Assembly: GCF_028551275.1 (NCBI RefSeq)
Contig: NZ_CP117025.1
Span: 1,793,501 to 1,857,500, forward strand
DNA from: Sphingomonas hankookensis
GTDB lineage: Bacteria > Pseudomonadota > Alphaproteobacteria > Sphingomonadales > Sphingomonadaceae
Direction: 5' to 3'
DNA length: 64,000 nucleotides
Shown: in pieces, positions 37,864-46,657 of the stretch
Layout: each line of letters starts with the position of its first letter
Position numbering within the stretch: position 1 is the first letter of the stretch
Notes under the pieces: generated by a model
Databases searched by the model: none
The model's input: only the letters and a program-made list of their open reading frames with translations
What the model was told of the DNA's origin: nothing
Program-made: the position numbers and the translations under genes

Positions 37864-38484
37864 ATGACAGAGACGAAAGCCCGTCGCCGCGCAGGTCGCC
37901 CTCGTGTGTTCGACACTGACGCTGCGCTCGACAAGGCGGTGCGGCTGTTCTGGCAGCGCGGCTACGAGGCGACATCGATGGCCGATCTGGTGGCGGAGAC
38001 TGGCGTCGCCGCCGCCAGTCTCTATGCAGCGTTTGACAACAAGGCGGGGCTGTTTGCGGCGGTGATCGAGCGCTACGCCGCGACGTTCAGCGTCCACATC
38101 TATGCACCCATCAACGATCCGGCGTTGTCCACCTACGAGGCCGTCAAAGGCCTGCTGGAACGAGCGGCGTCATCATTCTCGGAACCTGGAACGCCGGCCG
38201 GCTGCTTCATGTATTCGGCAGCGGCAGCCGTTTCGCCGGCGTCCGCCGCCATCGAATGCCTGCTGCGCGACAAGCGCATCGCGGCGGAGGCCCTCCTGAT
38301 CGAGCGTCTGCAACGCGGTGCCGCGCAGGGCGAGCTTGCGGCCAACACCGATCCGGCCGTGCTAGGCAAATTCATCAATACGGTCATGGAAGGCATGTCC
38401 GTTCAGGCGCGCGACGGCGCTACGATCAACGAACTGCTCTCCATCGCCAAAATGGCACTCGATCGATGGCCGGCCGCGATATGA
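37864..38484 (+). CDS. TetR-family transcriptional regulator
   Basis: The 206-residue protein has an N-terminal HTH (about residues 18-60: ALDKAVRLFWQRGYEATSMA, then ASLYAAFDNKAGLF) and an all-helical ligand-binding C-terminal domain with a MYSAAAAVSP core. It resembles the group controlling small oxidoreductases. It lies opposite the MDR gene at 36778 and would see an electrophile or aldehyde; this is inferred from its neighbours. Confidence 0.88.
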   Translation: MTETKARRRAGRPRVFDTDAALDKAVRLFWQRGYEATSMADLVAETGVAAASLYAAFDNKAGLFAAVIERYAATFSVHIYAPINDPALSTYEAVKGLLERAASSFSEPGTPAGCFMYSAAAAVSPASAAIECLLRDKRIAAEALLIERLQRGAAQGELAANTDPAVLGKFINTVMEGMSVQARDGATINELLSIAKMALDRWPAAI

Positions 38485-38559
38485 TCGTTACATGGCGGTC
38501 ATCTGCCAATCCGCCTCTCGCGACCGAACAGTCGAACTCATCTCATTGGACGAAAGCAC

Positions 38560-38691
38560 ATGAAACACGTGACATTGCTCGGCGGGGAAGTGGTTCCTTC
38601 AATGGGTCAAGGCACCTGGAAGATGGGTGAACGTTCTGAGCGGCGACGCGGGACAACACTTCCGGCGACATGCCGGTGCCTTCATCGGTAA
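38560..38691 (+). pseudogene. Truncated aldo/keto reductase start
   Basis: ATG 38560 opens a 43-residue frame MKHVTLLGGEVVPSMGQGTW..., matching the N-terminus of aldo/keto reductases. Homology stops around 38647, where it runs into the broken histidine kinase on the other strand. A TetR-type site lies 70 bp upstream, so the intact gene was probably in that regulon. Confidence 0.7.
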
Positions 38692-39606
38692 CCGTCACCA
38701 TGACGTAATTGCCAGGCTCCAGCTCGCCGAAGCCGTGCTCGCCCTTCTCGACCGAACGGTTCCTGACCTCGATCGTCACCTTGCCGCCGTCCGGCATGGC
38801 GTCGAGGGCATTGAGCAGGATGTTGATAATCGCCAGCTCGGCTTGGGTCGGGTCGATCCGCGCGTTGCAGGTAGTTTCCTGATGCGTGATTCTGACGGAC
38901 ACGAGGCCGCCGGCAGTGCGCTCGATCAGCGGGCGGATTTCATCCACCAGATCGGCAAGGTTGACCACGCGGCCTTGCAGCTTCTGCTTGCGCGAGAAGG
39001 CGAGAAGCTGCTGGGTCAGTGTCGCGCCCCGCTCGGACGCCTGAAGGATCGCGCGCATCGACCGTGCGCCCTTCTGAAAGTCGAAGTTACCGCCGCGCTC
39101 CATGTTGTTGAGGACGACATCTGCGAAGCCCTGGATCACGGTAAGCAGGTTGTTGAAGTCGTGCGCCACGCCGCCCGTGAGCTGACCCACTGCCTCCATC
39201 TTTTGCGCCTGGCGCAGGCCCTCCTCGGCGTCGCGACGACGCGTCACGTCGAGCTGCGAGCCGAAATAGTAGATCAGCTTGCCTTCGCTATCGAAACCGG
39301 CGATATGAAGAGCGCATTCCAAAACGCCGCGCCGTTCTTCTTATAGTTCAGGATTTCGACAGCGGTTTCGCGTTGCTGTTCGATCAAGCGGCGTAGCTCG
39401 GAAATCGTGTCCGGATCCGTGTCCAGACCCTGCAGCAACCGGCAGTTCGTGCCGATCAGCTCCTCCCAGCCATAACCGGTCATGTTCATGAAAGCCGGAT
39501 CGGCGAAGACGATCGGATTATCCGGCAGGTTCGGATCGGTGACGATCATCGGCATCCGCGTCGTCTTCACAGCGGCGAAGAAGATGCTGTTGCTGTCATC
39601 CGTCAT
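38642..39606 (-). pseudogene. LOV-domain histidine kinase, frameshifted and truncated
   Basis: Translation from 39606 gives a LOV photosensor domain with the flavin-adduct cysteine C55 in GTNCRLLQG and DPAFMNMTGYGWEELI. Near 39295 one T is missing; the frame breaks and continues as FDSEGKLIYYFGSQLDVT, the end of the LOV domain. HisKA (GGVAHDFNNLLTVIQG) and the first part of the ATPase domain (NALDAMPDGG, DEGTGMSPEVLSRV) follow. Homology ends at about 38642, before the phosphate-binding lid, where it meets the aldo/keto reductase fragment. The gene is dead as written; related LOV kinases sense blue light. Confidence 0.82.
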
Positions 39607-39683
39607 GTCGTGATTGGCGGCACCTGCCAGATGCGGAGGCAGTGCGCCTTCGGCGTTTCGGGCGTCGGTTCAGCCATCAAGTC

Positions 39684-40075
39684 TCAGGCGCTAGAGGAAG
39701 GCATGCCCCGAAGCGCCGGCCGATTGGCCGTTAACTCCCCGCGCCCGGGAAAAGTTTCGGGTGAAGCAAACTTAGATTTAGATCCGCGATCAAGCAGCGA
39801 GCCGAAGCACGTTGCGGCCTCGCGCTTGGCTACGTAGAGCGCCTGATCGGCGCGTCTGAGCAACGTGTTGCACGCTTCGCCGATCGCCAGCTCGGCAACC
39901 CCGATGCTGATCGTCACGCAAGGATTGTCGCCCCCCGCTTGAATAGCGACACGGACCCGTTCCGCGACCATCATCGCGACGCTCGCCGTCGCATCCAGCA
40001 GGACAATGACGAACTCTTCCCCGCCGAACCGTCCGATCGTATCGGCGCTGCGCAGCTCGCGACCTGCATCGGCCG
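39684..40075 (-). pseudogene. GGDEF domain C-terminal fragment
   Basis: The minus strand reads DTIGRFGGEEFVIVLLDATAS, then VTISIGVAELA and LLRRADQALYVAKRE: the second half of a diguanylate cyclase domain with an intact GGEEF motif. Everything upstream is lost where an IS66 fragment begins (about 40095). A tail of about 40 residues after the domain ends at TAG/TGA 39684. No start codon remains at a sensible place. Confidence 0.78.
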
Positions 40076-40094
40076 CGACGCGACCGGACCGAAG

Positions 40095-40427
40095 CTGTCC
40101 CGGCGCTCAGACCTTGCGGTCGCCATCCGCTATGCGCTCACCCGCTGGCAGGTGCTGACCCGCTATGCCGACGACGGTCGCCTCGAGATCGACAACAATG
40201 CCGCCGAGCGCTCGCTGCGCGGCATCACCTTGGGTCGCAAGAACTGGCTGTTCGCCGGCTCCGACCAGGGTGGTCATCGCGCCGCCAACATCTACAGTCT
40301 TGTGGAAACCGCCAGGCTCAACGGCGTCGACCCCGAGGCTTGGCTCGCCGACACCGTCAGCCGCATCGCCGACCATCCGGCACGCCGGGTCACCGAACTC
40401 CTGCCGTGGAACTACCGTCCCACCTGA
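40095..40427 (+). mobile_element. IS66-family transposase C-terminal fragment
   Basis: The frame reads LAVAIRYALTRWQVL, LEIDNNAAERSLRGITLGRKNWLF, GSDQGGHRAANIYSL and ends ELLPWNY plus a few residues at TGA 40425-40427. These are the hallmarks of the IS66 TnpC C-terminus, including the final catalytic glutamate in AAERSLR. The N-terminal two thirds and the tnpA/tnpB genes are missing. Confidence 0.87.
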
Positions 40428-40433
40428 TGTGAC

Positions 40434-41015
40434 GCCTTCACCGGACGCTTACGCTTCTTCCACATCGACATTGCTGAAGTGCAGACCGCCGAAGGCAAGC
40501 TCTACCTGTTCGTCGGCATTGACCGCACCAGCAAGTTCGCGGTCACCCAACTGGTCGACAAGGCCGATCGCCGGACAGCTTGGGAGTTCCTCGAACACCT
40601 GCTGAAGGCCGTGCCGTACCGGATACACACGATCCTGACCGATAATGGCATTCAGTTCGCCGAGCAGCCGCGCAACCGGAACACCGCCTGGTCGCGCCAG
40701 ATGCGCTTCGACATGATCTGCGAGGCAAACGACATCGAACACCGGCTTACCAAACCGAACCATCCGTGGACCAACGGACAAGTCGAACGGATGAACCGCA
40801 CCATCAAGGAGGCAACCGTCAAACGCTTCCACTACGAGAGCCACGACCAGCTTCGGACGCACCTCGCCGACTTCATGGCAGCCTACAACTTTGCCCGCCG
40901 GCTCAAGACGCTCAGCGGCCTCACCCCCTACGAATACATCGCCAAGATCTGGACGTCAGAGCCAGACCGGTTCATCGTCGACCCGATCCACAAGATGCCG
41001 GGACTGAACACCTAG
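40434..41015 (+). mobile_element. IS481-type transposase fragment (DDE core)
   Basis: Directly after the IS66 stop, a frame encodes an rve integrase core: FHIDIAEVQT (first Asp), LTDNGIQF (second Asp) and NGQVERMNRTIKEATVKRF (Glu), ending at TAG 41013-41015. The N-terminal helix-turn-helix is absent and the only possible start is GTG 40479, past the first Asp. It is a truncated IS481 or IS3-like element abutting the IS66 remnant. Confidence 0.85.
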
Positions 41016-41046
41016 TCAGCTCGACCAACACGCGCACGCGGTGGCG

Positions 41047-42984
41047 TCATGAAGCGCTGCCCCTGATTATACCAAGGCGAATGAGGCGCTTCTGCGCACA
41101 GGCGACAACATCGTCCCACGGCACACTTCGAAACTCCAGGCGATCGAGGTCGGCCTTCAGAGTTTCAGTGGATGACCCTTGCCCGTAGCGCCCCCCCACC
41201 GACACCGGAGCATGGCCAGCAAGCTGGTCGAGACTCTGATGATCGATCCTGAGCCGCCGTCCCTCACGCTTCATGGTGTGGCGGGTTGAATAGAAGGACT
41301 TGTCCGGTTCATGGATGCCGAGCTTGCGCAAGGCGTCGTTGATCCGGCGCGAGAGGTATTTGTACCGGTCGCCATACTTGTCGGCCTCAAGATCGTCGAA
41401 CAGCCACTCCGCGCCACGGTCCCGCTGCTGTTGGGCGAAGTCGACAAAGCCCGCTTCCAGCAGGATCCAGTGGATCGGCACATCGCGGACTGAGCTGCGC
41501 GTCTTCTGTCGCCGCGGGCGTGTTTCATTGTTCGTGGCAGTGGTGGGGCGAATGCGGCGGTCGCGGCGGAACCGCATGACCCATTCGCCATCATCCTGCA
41601 CGATCTCGTTCGGCTTGAGCTTGCAATGCTCGCCCGGGCGCGATCCGTGGAACGGTGCCAGGAACAGAACCCAGAACATCGTGTCGTCGCAGGAATCGGG
41701 ATCGGTCATCAGCGGCGAGGCATAGATGCGCCGCATGTCTTCATCCGAAAAGTGGTCGCGTTCGTCGCCCTCCCAGGCGGCCCCTTCGACGGAGATGCCC
41801 TGCGCCGGATTGCTGGCAATCCACTCCGCATCCTTGGCCACGCTCAGGATCGCGCGAAGTGCGGTCAGCTGCTTGCCGACCGTCGGCGGCGACAGCGTCG
41901 GCAACGCTTTCTCATGCGCAAGCGCGATCTGCTCGGTCAGCGGCAGAGCACTGACGGCTTTCTTCGGGCGGAACGGCAGTTGCTCGACCAGCGAGATGAA
42001 CATACGCACCATCGCGGGTGAGATCGCTTCGACCATGCTGGTGCCGGTGAGTTCCTCGAAGCGTGCGATCGCCTTGGCGAATTCATCGGCGGTCTTGTCC
42101 TTGCCGGTGATCCGCTTGCGCTTGCGCCAGAGATCGAAGGCTTCGGACAGCATGTGATGATGGGCCGGTGCAGGGCAGGGTGGTACTGCCGAAAATGTCG
42201 GTGGCACCGCTGCTATCGCTGGCGCGGCAACGCTATTCGTCGTCGACGTGACAACGGGGCGCAGTGCTTCACGGATGCCGACTGGCCAGGAGCCGAACGC
42301 ATGCTCGGCCAGTCGCGTCAGATACGCATGCGCGACGCGGTCATACGCAGCCTTGGTGGAGAGATCGATGGCCGGGACCAAATATGGCAGGTAGCTGACG
42401 GCGAAGTGCAACGGTTCATATACGCCGCGCGACAGCAGCTCGCGAGCCAGTTCCTGATAGACGATGCCGCTGGTCGCAGCGTTGCTCTCGAGAATTTCAG
42501 CGCGGAGCTGGAATCGACGGCGCTCCTCAACGTCGTCGATCGACGGGATAGACGCTGGCTCCGGGTCGAGCAGGCTTGTCCAGGCCTCGCCAAGATGCTG
42601 CCGTTCCACGGCTTGGGCATGGGCGTTGCTCCAGGACGACCGGACGATAGACGCAACCTTCTGCAACTCGCCGGCGATCGCCAGATCCATCGAACAGGAG
42701 AATCGAGCTAGCTTGTCGAAAGCCTGATCGACGAGCGCGTCGGTAGATTGCTGTGCTGCCTGCGCCGCGAGCATCCGCAGCCGGATCACCTCACCCTTGT
42801 AGTGCGCGCTCCAGGCCGCACGGCGCTGTGCGGCGAGGTTGGGCTCTGCGGTATTTAGCGAATGCTGCCACGACGTCTTGCCAGCGAGGTGGCGAATGTC
42901 CTTCGGGACATCCATTCTAAACCATGCATTTCGCGAGGTTGCGCGCTTATGCGAGTGACTCATTCGACGCCCCATTCGTAGCAC
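41047..42984 (-). CDS. Tyrosine recombinase / integrase of a tRNA-associated element
   Basis: The 645-residue protein has an N-terminal SHKRATSRNAWFRMDVPKDIRHLAG segment like the DUF6538 domain that precedes integrases, a long helical middle and a C-terminal tyrosine recombinase domain. Catalytic residues visible: Arg in FHGSRPGEH (about 447), YSTRHTMKREGR, AGHAPVSV, and the nucleophile Tyr in GGRYGQG (about 600). Start choices are GTG 42984, ATG 42975 and ATG 42963. Its 5' end faces the 3' end of tRNA-Glu 77 bp away, the classic integrase-tRNA arrangement. Confidence 0.87.
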   Translation of the reverse strand: MLRMGRRMSHSHKRATSRNAWFRMDVPKDIRHLAGKTSWQHSLNTAEPNLAAQRRAAWSAHYKGEVIRLRMLAAQAAQQSTDALVDQAFDKLARFSCSMDLAIAGELQKVASIVRSSWSNAHAQAVERQHLGEAWTSLLDPEPASIPSIDDVEERRRFQLRAEILESNAATSGIVYQELARELLSRGVYEPLHFAVSYLPYLVPAIDLSTKAAYDRVAHAYLTRLAEHAFGSWPVGIREALRPVVTSTTNSVAAPAIAAVPPTFSAVPPCPAPAHHHMLSEAFDLWRKRKRITGKDKTADEFAKAIARFEELTGTSMVEAISPAMVRMFISLVEQLPFRPKKAVSALPLTEQIALAHEKALPTLSPPTVGKQLTALRAILSVAKDAEWIASNPAQGISVEGAAWEGDERDHFSDEDMRRIYASPLMTDPDSCDDTMFWVLFLAPFHGSRPGEHCKLKPNEIVQDDGEWVMRFRRDRRIRPTTATNNETRPRRQKTRSSVRDVPIHWILLEAGFVDFAQQQRDRGAEWLFDDLEADKYGDRYKYLSRRINDALRKLGIHEPDKSFYSTRHTMKREGRRLRIDHQSLDQLAGHAPVSVGGRYGQGSSTETLKADLDRLEFRSVPWDDVVACAQKRLIRLGIIRGSAS

Positions 42985-43061
42985 CCTTTCGTAGCATCGG
43001 GCACCTAATGAAGCGTTGATTTCGACCGTTTTCCGTCAAACTCCGCGACTTATCGCTGGAG

Positions 43062-43136
43062 TGGTGACCCCTACGGGAATCGAACCCGTGTTTCAGCCGT
43101 GAAAGGGCCGCGTCCTAACCGCTAGACGAAGGGGCC
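43062..43136 (-). tRNA. tRNA-Glu (anticodon TTC)
   Basis: The minus strand folds as a cloverleaf: 5' GGCCCCT pairs with AGGGGTC at the acceptor, with a CTTTCAC anticodon loop (TTC), T-arm TTCGAAT loop with ACGGG/CCCGT stem, discriminator A and an encoded CCA at 43062-43064. The integrase gene lies next to its 3' end. recJ is the next gene upstream, 64 bp away. Confidence 0.95.
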
Positions 43137-43200
43137 GTGAAGGCGTGAGCGGGCTGTTAGGGGAGGGATTTGGATTGGTCAACAGACTTTTGCATTTTTC

Positions 43201-44964
43201 TCAATCCGCCCAGGCCATGTCGTCGATGTGCAGTTCGGCGGCGGGGCGGCTGCCCCAGTCGTCGAGCTTTGCCCGGCCCGCCAGCCATAGCTTGCGGTGC
43301 GGTGGGGCGCCCAATAGTGCCATGCCGAGCTCGGTTTCGGCCTGGCGGAACGCCACGCCCTTGAACCGGCGGCCGTCGTCGCCGGTCAGGATCGCGCGGA
43401 CATGGCCGTTGCCGACGACATCGGCCTTCACGATCCGCACGGGTCCTGCCGCCACGCGCGGCGCGGGCCAGCCCATGCCGTAGGGGCCACCGGCCTCCAA
43501 CGCTTCGATCAGCAGCGGGCTGACCCCGCCGGGGGCAAGCACCGCGTCGACCAGCAGCGCGCGGTCCTCGCGGGCGCGCTCGACCGGTTCGGCCATGCGG
43601 GTGTGGAGGAAGTCGGCGAGCGCGGGGATCGCATACTCGGCAACGGTCACGCCCGCCGCCGCGGCATGGCCGCCGCCCGCGCTGACCAGCCCCAGCTCCT
43701 TGGCGGCCAGGATCGTCGCCCCCATGTCGACGCCGGGGATCGACCGGCCCGATCCCTTGCCGACGCCATGGTCGTCGATCGCGATCACCAGGACGGGACG
43801 GCCGAGTTTTTCCTTCAGCCGCCCGGCCACGATGCCGATGACGCCGGGATGCCAGCCGCGCCCGCTGACCACCACGCAGCCGCGCGAGTCCTGCGCGCGC
43901 GCCGACAGGTCGGCCTGCGCCTGCACATCGCCTTCGATCACGCGGCGTTCCTCGTTCAGCCGATCCAGTTCGACCGCCAGCGCACGCGCTTCCTCCGGGT
44001 CCTGCGTCGTCAGCAGCCGGACGCCCAGGTCCGATTTGCCGACGCGCCCGCCGGCATTGATCCGCGGCCCGAGCGCGAAGCCGAGATCGGTGCAGGTCGG
44101 CGCGCGGGTCAGGCGCGATGCCTCGATCAGTGCGGCGAGGCCGATATTCTGCCGCCGGGCCATGACCTTCAGCCCCTGCGCCACGAACGCCCGGTTCAGT
44201 CCGCGCAGTTGCGCCACATCGGCCACGGTGCCAAGCGCGACCAGATCGAGCAAGTCGAGCAGCTTCGGTTCGGCGCGCCCTGCGAAGAAGCCGCGCGCGC
44301 GCAACGTCCGCACGAGTGCCGCCGCCAGCAGGAACGCGACACCGACCGCCGCCAGATGGCCATGCGCCGCACCTTCGCCCTCGTCCAGACGGTTGGGGTT
44401 CACCACCGCCAGCGCAGGCGGAAGCTGCGTCGTGCACTGGTGATGGTCGACCACCAGCACATCGACCCCGGCATCGCGGGTAGCGGCGAGCGCATCGAAC
44501 GCCTGTGCGCCGCAATCGACGGTGACGATCAGCGTCGCTCCTTCCCCGGCCAGCCGCAGCATCGCCGGGGCGTTGGGGCCATATCCCTCCAGCTGCCGGT
44601 CGGGAATATAGGGGCGGGCGGCAAGGCCCAGGTCGCGTAGCAGCCGGACCAGCAATGCTGAAGACGTCGCGCCGTCGACATCGTAATCGCCGAAGATCGC
44701 GACCGATTCCTTCGCCATCACCGCATCGGCCAGTCGTTCGGCGGCACGATCCATGTCGCGGAAGATCGACGGGTCGGGCATGAATTCGCGGATGCTGGGC
44801 GCCTTGTGCGCCGCCAGCCCTTCGCGCGGACAGCCGCGAGCCAGCAGGATACGGGTGACGAGATCGTCGGCGACGAACCCGTCGTCGCACACATCGCCCT
44901 CCAACCCGCGCCAGCGCCACGGCTGTCCCAGGATCGAGCGATGCACATTGAGTACGGAACGCAT
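43201..44964 (-). CDS. recJ: Single-stranded-DNA-specific exonuclease RecJ
   Basis: The 587-residue protein has the DHH-family motifs FGDYDVDGATSSALLVR, TVDCGAQ and VVDHHQC, DHHA1-type GGGHAAAAG at about residue 445, and a C-terminal OB-like domain with VAFRQAE. It degrades ssDNA 5' to 3' in recombination and mismatch repair. The start at 44964 (MRSVLNVHRSILG) matches family length; longer upstream starts add unconserved residues. It is divergent from metZ, with 89 bp between. Confidence 0.93.
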   Translation of the reverse strand: MRSVLNVHRSILGQPWRWRGLEGDVCDDGFVADDLVTRILLARGCPREGLAAHKAPSIREFMPDPSIFRDMDRAAERLADAVMAKESVAIFGDYDVDGATSSALLVRLLRDLGLAARPYIPDRQLEGYGPNAPAMLRLAGEGATLIVTVDCGAQAFDALAATRDAGVDVLVVDHHQCTTQLPPALAVVNPNRLDEGEGAAHGHLAAVGVAFLLAAALVRTLRARGFFAGRAEPKLLDLLDLVALGTVADVAQLRGLNRAFVAQGLKVMARRQNIGLAALIEASRLTRAPTCTDLGFALGPRINAGGRVGKSDLGVRLLTTQDPEEARALAVELDRLNEERRVIEGDVQAQADLSARAQDSRGCVVVSGRGWHPGVIGIVAGRLKEKLGRPVLVIAIDDHGVGKGSGRSIPGVDMGATILAAKELGLVSAGGGHAAAAGVTVAEYAIPALADFLHTRMAEPVERAREDRALLVDAVLAPGGVSPLLIEALEAGGPYGMGWPAPRVAAGPVRIVKADVVGNGHVRAILTGDDGRRFKGVAFRQAETELGMALLGAPPHRKLWLAGRAKLDDWGSRPAAELHIDDMAWAD

Positions 44965-45053
44965 CGCCGCGCTGTACCCGTTGGGCAGGGAGCGGTCCAG
45001 CGGGGCGCATCTCCTCTGGAAATTCTTGCCCCAAGCGCGCAAAGACCCTGCCC

Positions 45054-46262
45054 ATGAAGCGCAAGACCGGACAAGACCGCAGCATCACCGCCAACTGGCG
45101 CCCCGCAACGCAGGCCGTGCGCGGCGGCACCGCGCGCAGCGAATATGGCGAGACGTCGGAGGCGTTGTTCCTCACTTCGGGCTATGCCTATGACTGCGCG
45201 GGCGATGCCGCCGCGCGGTTCGCGGGCGAGCAGGTCGGCATGACCTATTCACGGTTGCAGAACCCGACGGTCGAGATGCTCGAAGAACGCATCGCGCTGC
45301 TCGAAGGGGCGGAGGCATGCCGGACGATGGCGACCGGCATGGCGGCAATGACGGCGGCATTGCTCAGCCAGTTGTCGGCGGGCGACCATCTGGTCGGCGG
45401 GCGCGCCGCGTTCGGCTCGTGCCGCTGGCTGACCGATACGCTGCTGCCCAAATTCGGGATCGAAACCGACGTGGTCGACGCGCGCGATACGCAGGCGTTC
45501 ATCGATGCCAGCCGGCCGAATACGAAGGTCTGGTTCTTCGAGACGCCGGCCAATCCGACGATGGACGTCGCCGACCTGACCGCGATCTGCGCGGCGGCGC
45601 GCGAGCGGGGCATCGTCACCGTCGTCGACAACGCCTTTGCCAGCCCCGCGCTGCAACGGCCGATGGATTTCGGCGCCGACGTCGTCGCCTATAGCGCCAC
45701 CAAGCTGATGGAAGGGCAGGGCCGCGTCCTCGCCGGCGCGGTGTGCGGGACGAAGGCGTTCATCGACGACGTGCTGCTGCCCTTCACGCGCAATACCGGG
45801 CCGACGCTCAGCGCGTTCAATGCGTGGGTGGTGCTGAAGGGTCTGGAAACGCTCGACCTGCGTGTGATGCGCCAGTCGGAAAACGCGCTGAAGGTCGCGA
45901 GCTTCCTCGAACAGCGCGTGCCCAAGATCAACGCGCCGGGCCTGCCCAGCCATCCGCAGCATGAACTGTGCATGCGGCAGATGAAGATGGCCGGGCCGAT
46001 CTTCTCGTTCGAACTCGATGGCGGGCGTGCCCAGGCGCACGGGCTGCTCGACGCGCTGCAACTGATCGACATCTCGAACAATATCGGCGATTCGCGCTCG
46101 CTGATGACGCATCCGGCCTCCACCACCCATTCGGGCGTGGCCGAGGAAAAGCGGATCGAGATGGGCATTTCCGAAGGCATGATCCGCATCAATGTCGGCC
46201 TCGAAGACGCCGAGGACCTGATCGCCGATCTGGACCAGGCATTGCGGGCGGTCGCCCTATGA
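45054..46262 (+). CDS. metZ: O-succinylhomoserine sulfhydrylase MetZ
   Basis: The 402-residue Cys/Met metabolism PLP enzyme starts with RPATQAVRGGTARSEYGETSEALFLTSGY, a MetZ-type opening, followed by YSRLQNPTV and the Schiff-base lysine at about K217 in YSATKLMEGQGRVLAG. It makes homocysteine from O-succinylhomoserine and sulfide. The ApaG gene overlaps its stop by 4 bp. Confidence 0.93.
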   Translation: MKRKTGQDRSITANWRPATQAVRGGTARSEYGETSEALFLTSGYAYDCAGDAAARFAGEQVGMTYSRLQNPTVEMLEERIALLEGAEACRTMATGMAAMTAALLSQLSAGDHLVGGRAAFGSCRWLTDTLLPKFGIETDVVDARDTQAFIDASRPNTKVWFFETPANPTMDVADLTAICAAARERGIVTVVDNAFASPALQRPMDFGADVVAYSATKLMEGQGRVLAGAVCGTKAFIDDVLLPFTRNTGPTLSAFNAWVVLKGLETLDLRVMRQSENALKVASFLEQRVPKINAPGLPSHPQHELCMRQMKMAGPIFSFELDGGRAQAHGLLDALQLIDISNNIGDSRSLMTHPASTTHSGVAEEKRIEMGISEGMIRINVGLEDAEDLIADLDQALRAVAL

Positions 46263-46657
46263 AAGCGCTGTTCCCGCACGAGGCGACGACCGGCGGTATC
46301 GTGGTGCGGGTATCGGCGACCTATCTGCCCGAACAGTCGCAGCCTGCGCAGGGCCGCTGGTTCTGGGCCTATCATATCCGCATCGAAAACGGGTCGGAGC
46401 GTACCGTCCAGCTGCTGACCCGCCACTGGATCATCACCGACGGACGCGGTGAACGGCATAGCGTGGAGGGCGAAGGCGTGATCGGCGAACTGCCCGTGAT
46501 CGAACCCGGCGGCAGCTTCGACTATGTATCGGGCTGTCCCTTGTCGACCTCCAGCGGGGCGATGCAGGGCAGCTATCACATGCTGGCCGATGATGGAGAG
46601 ACGTTCGACGTGACGATCCCGCGCTTTGCCCTGCTGGCCCCGGCGGTCGGCGCATGA
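46259..46657 (+). CDS. apaG: ApaG-domain protein
   Basis: The 132-residue protein has the ApaG fold signature: VRVSATYLPEQSQP, WAYHIRIENGS, TRHWIITDG, EGEGVIGELPVIEPGGSFDYVSGCPL and MQGSYHM. It is a small fibronectin-like protein associated with Co2+ and Mg2+ efflux in enterobacteria; its direct role is unclear. ATG 46259 overlaps metZ by 4 bp and it overlaps the LysR gene by 4 bp. Confidence 0.94.
   Translation: MKALFPHEATTGGIVVRVSATYLPEQSQPAQGRWFWAYHIRIENGSERTVQLLTRHWIITDGRGERHSVEGEGVIGELPVIEPGGSFDYVSGCPLSTSSGAMQGSYHMLADDGETFDVTIPRFALLAPAVGA

Noticed and set aside
43062..43136. Search for the second attachment copy of the tRNA-Glu 3' end within this window
   Set aside because: No match to the tRNA 3' end was seen elsewhere, so I cannot define a left boundary here.
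43157..45175. A 672-codon minus-strand frame over recJ
   Set aside because: It is a frame-shifted reading of recJ, rich in Arg and Gly. The recJ frame carries all DHH motifs.
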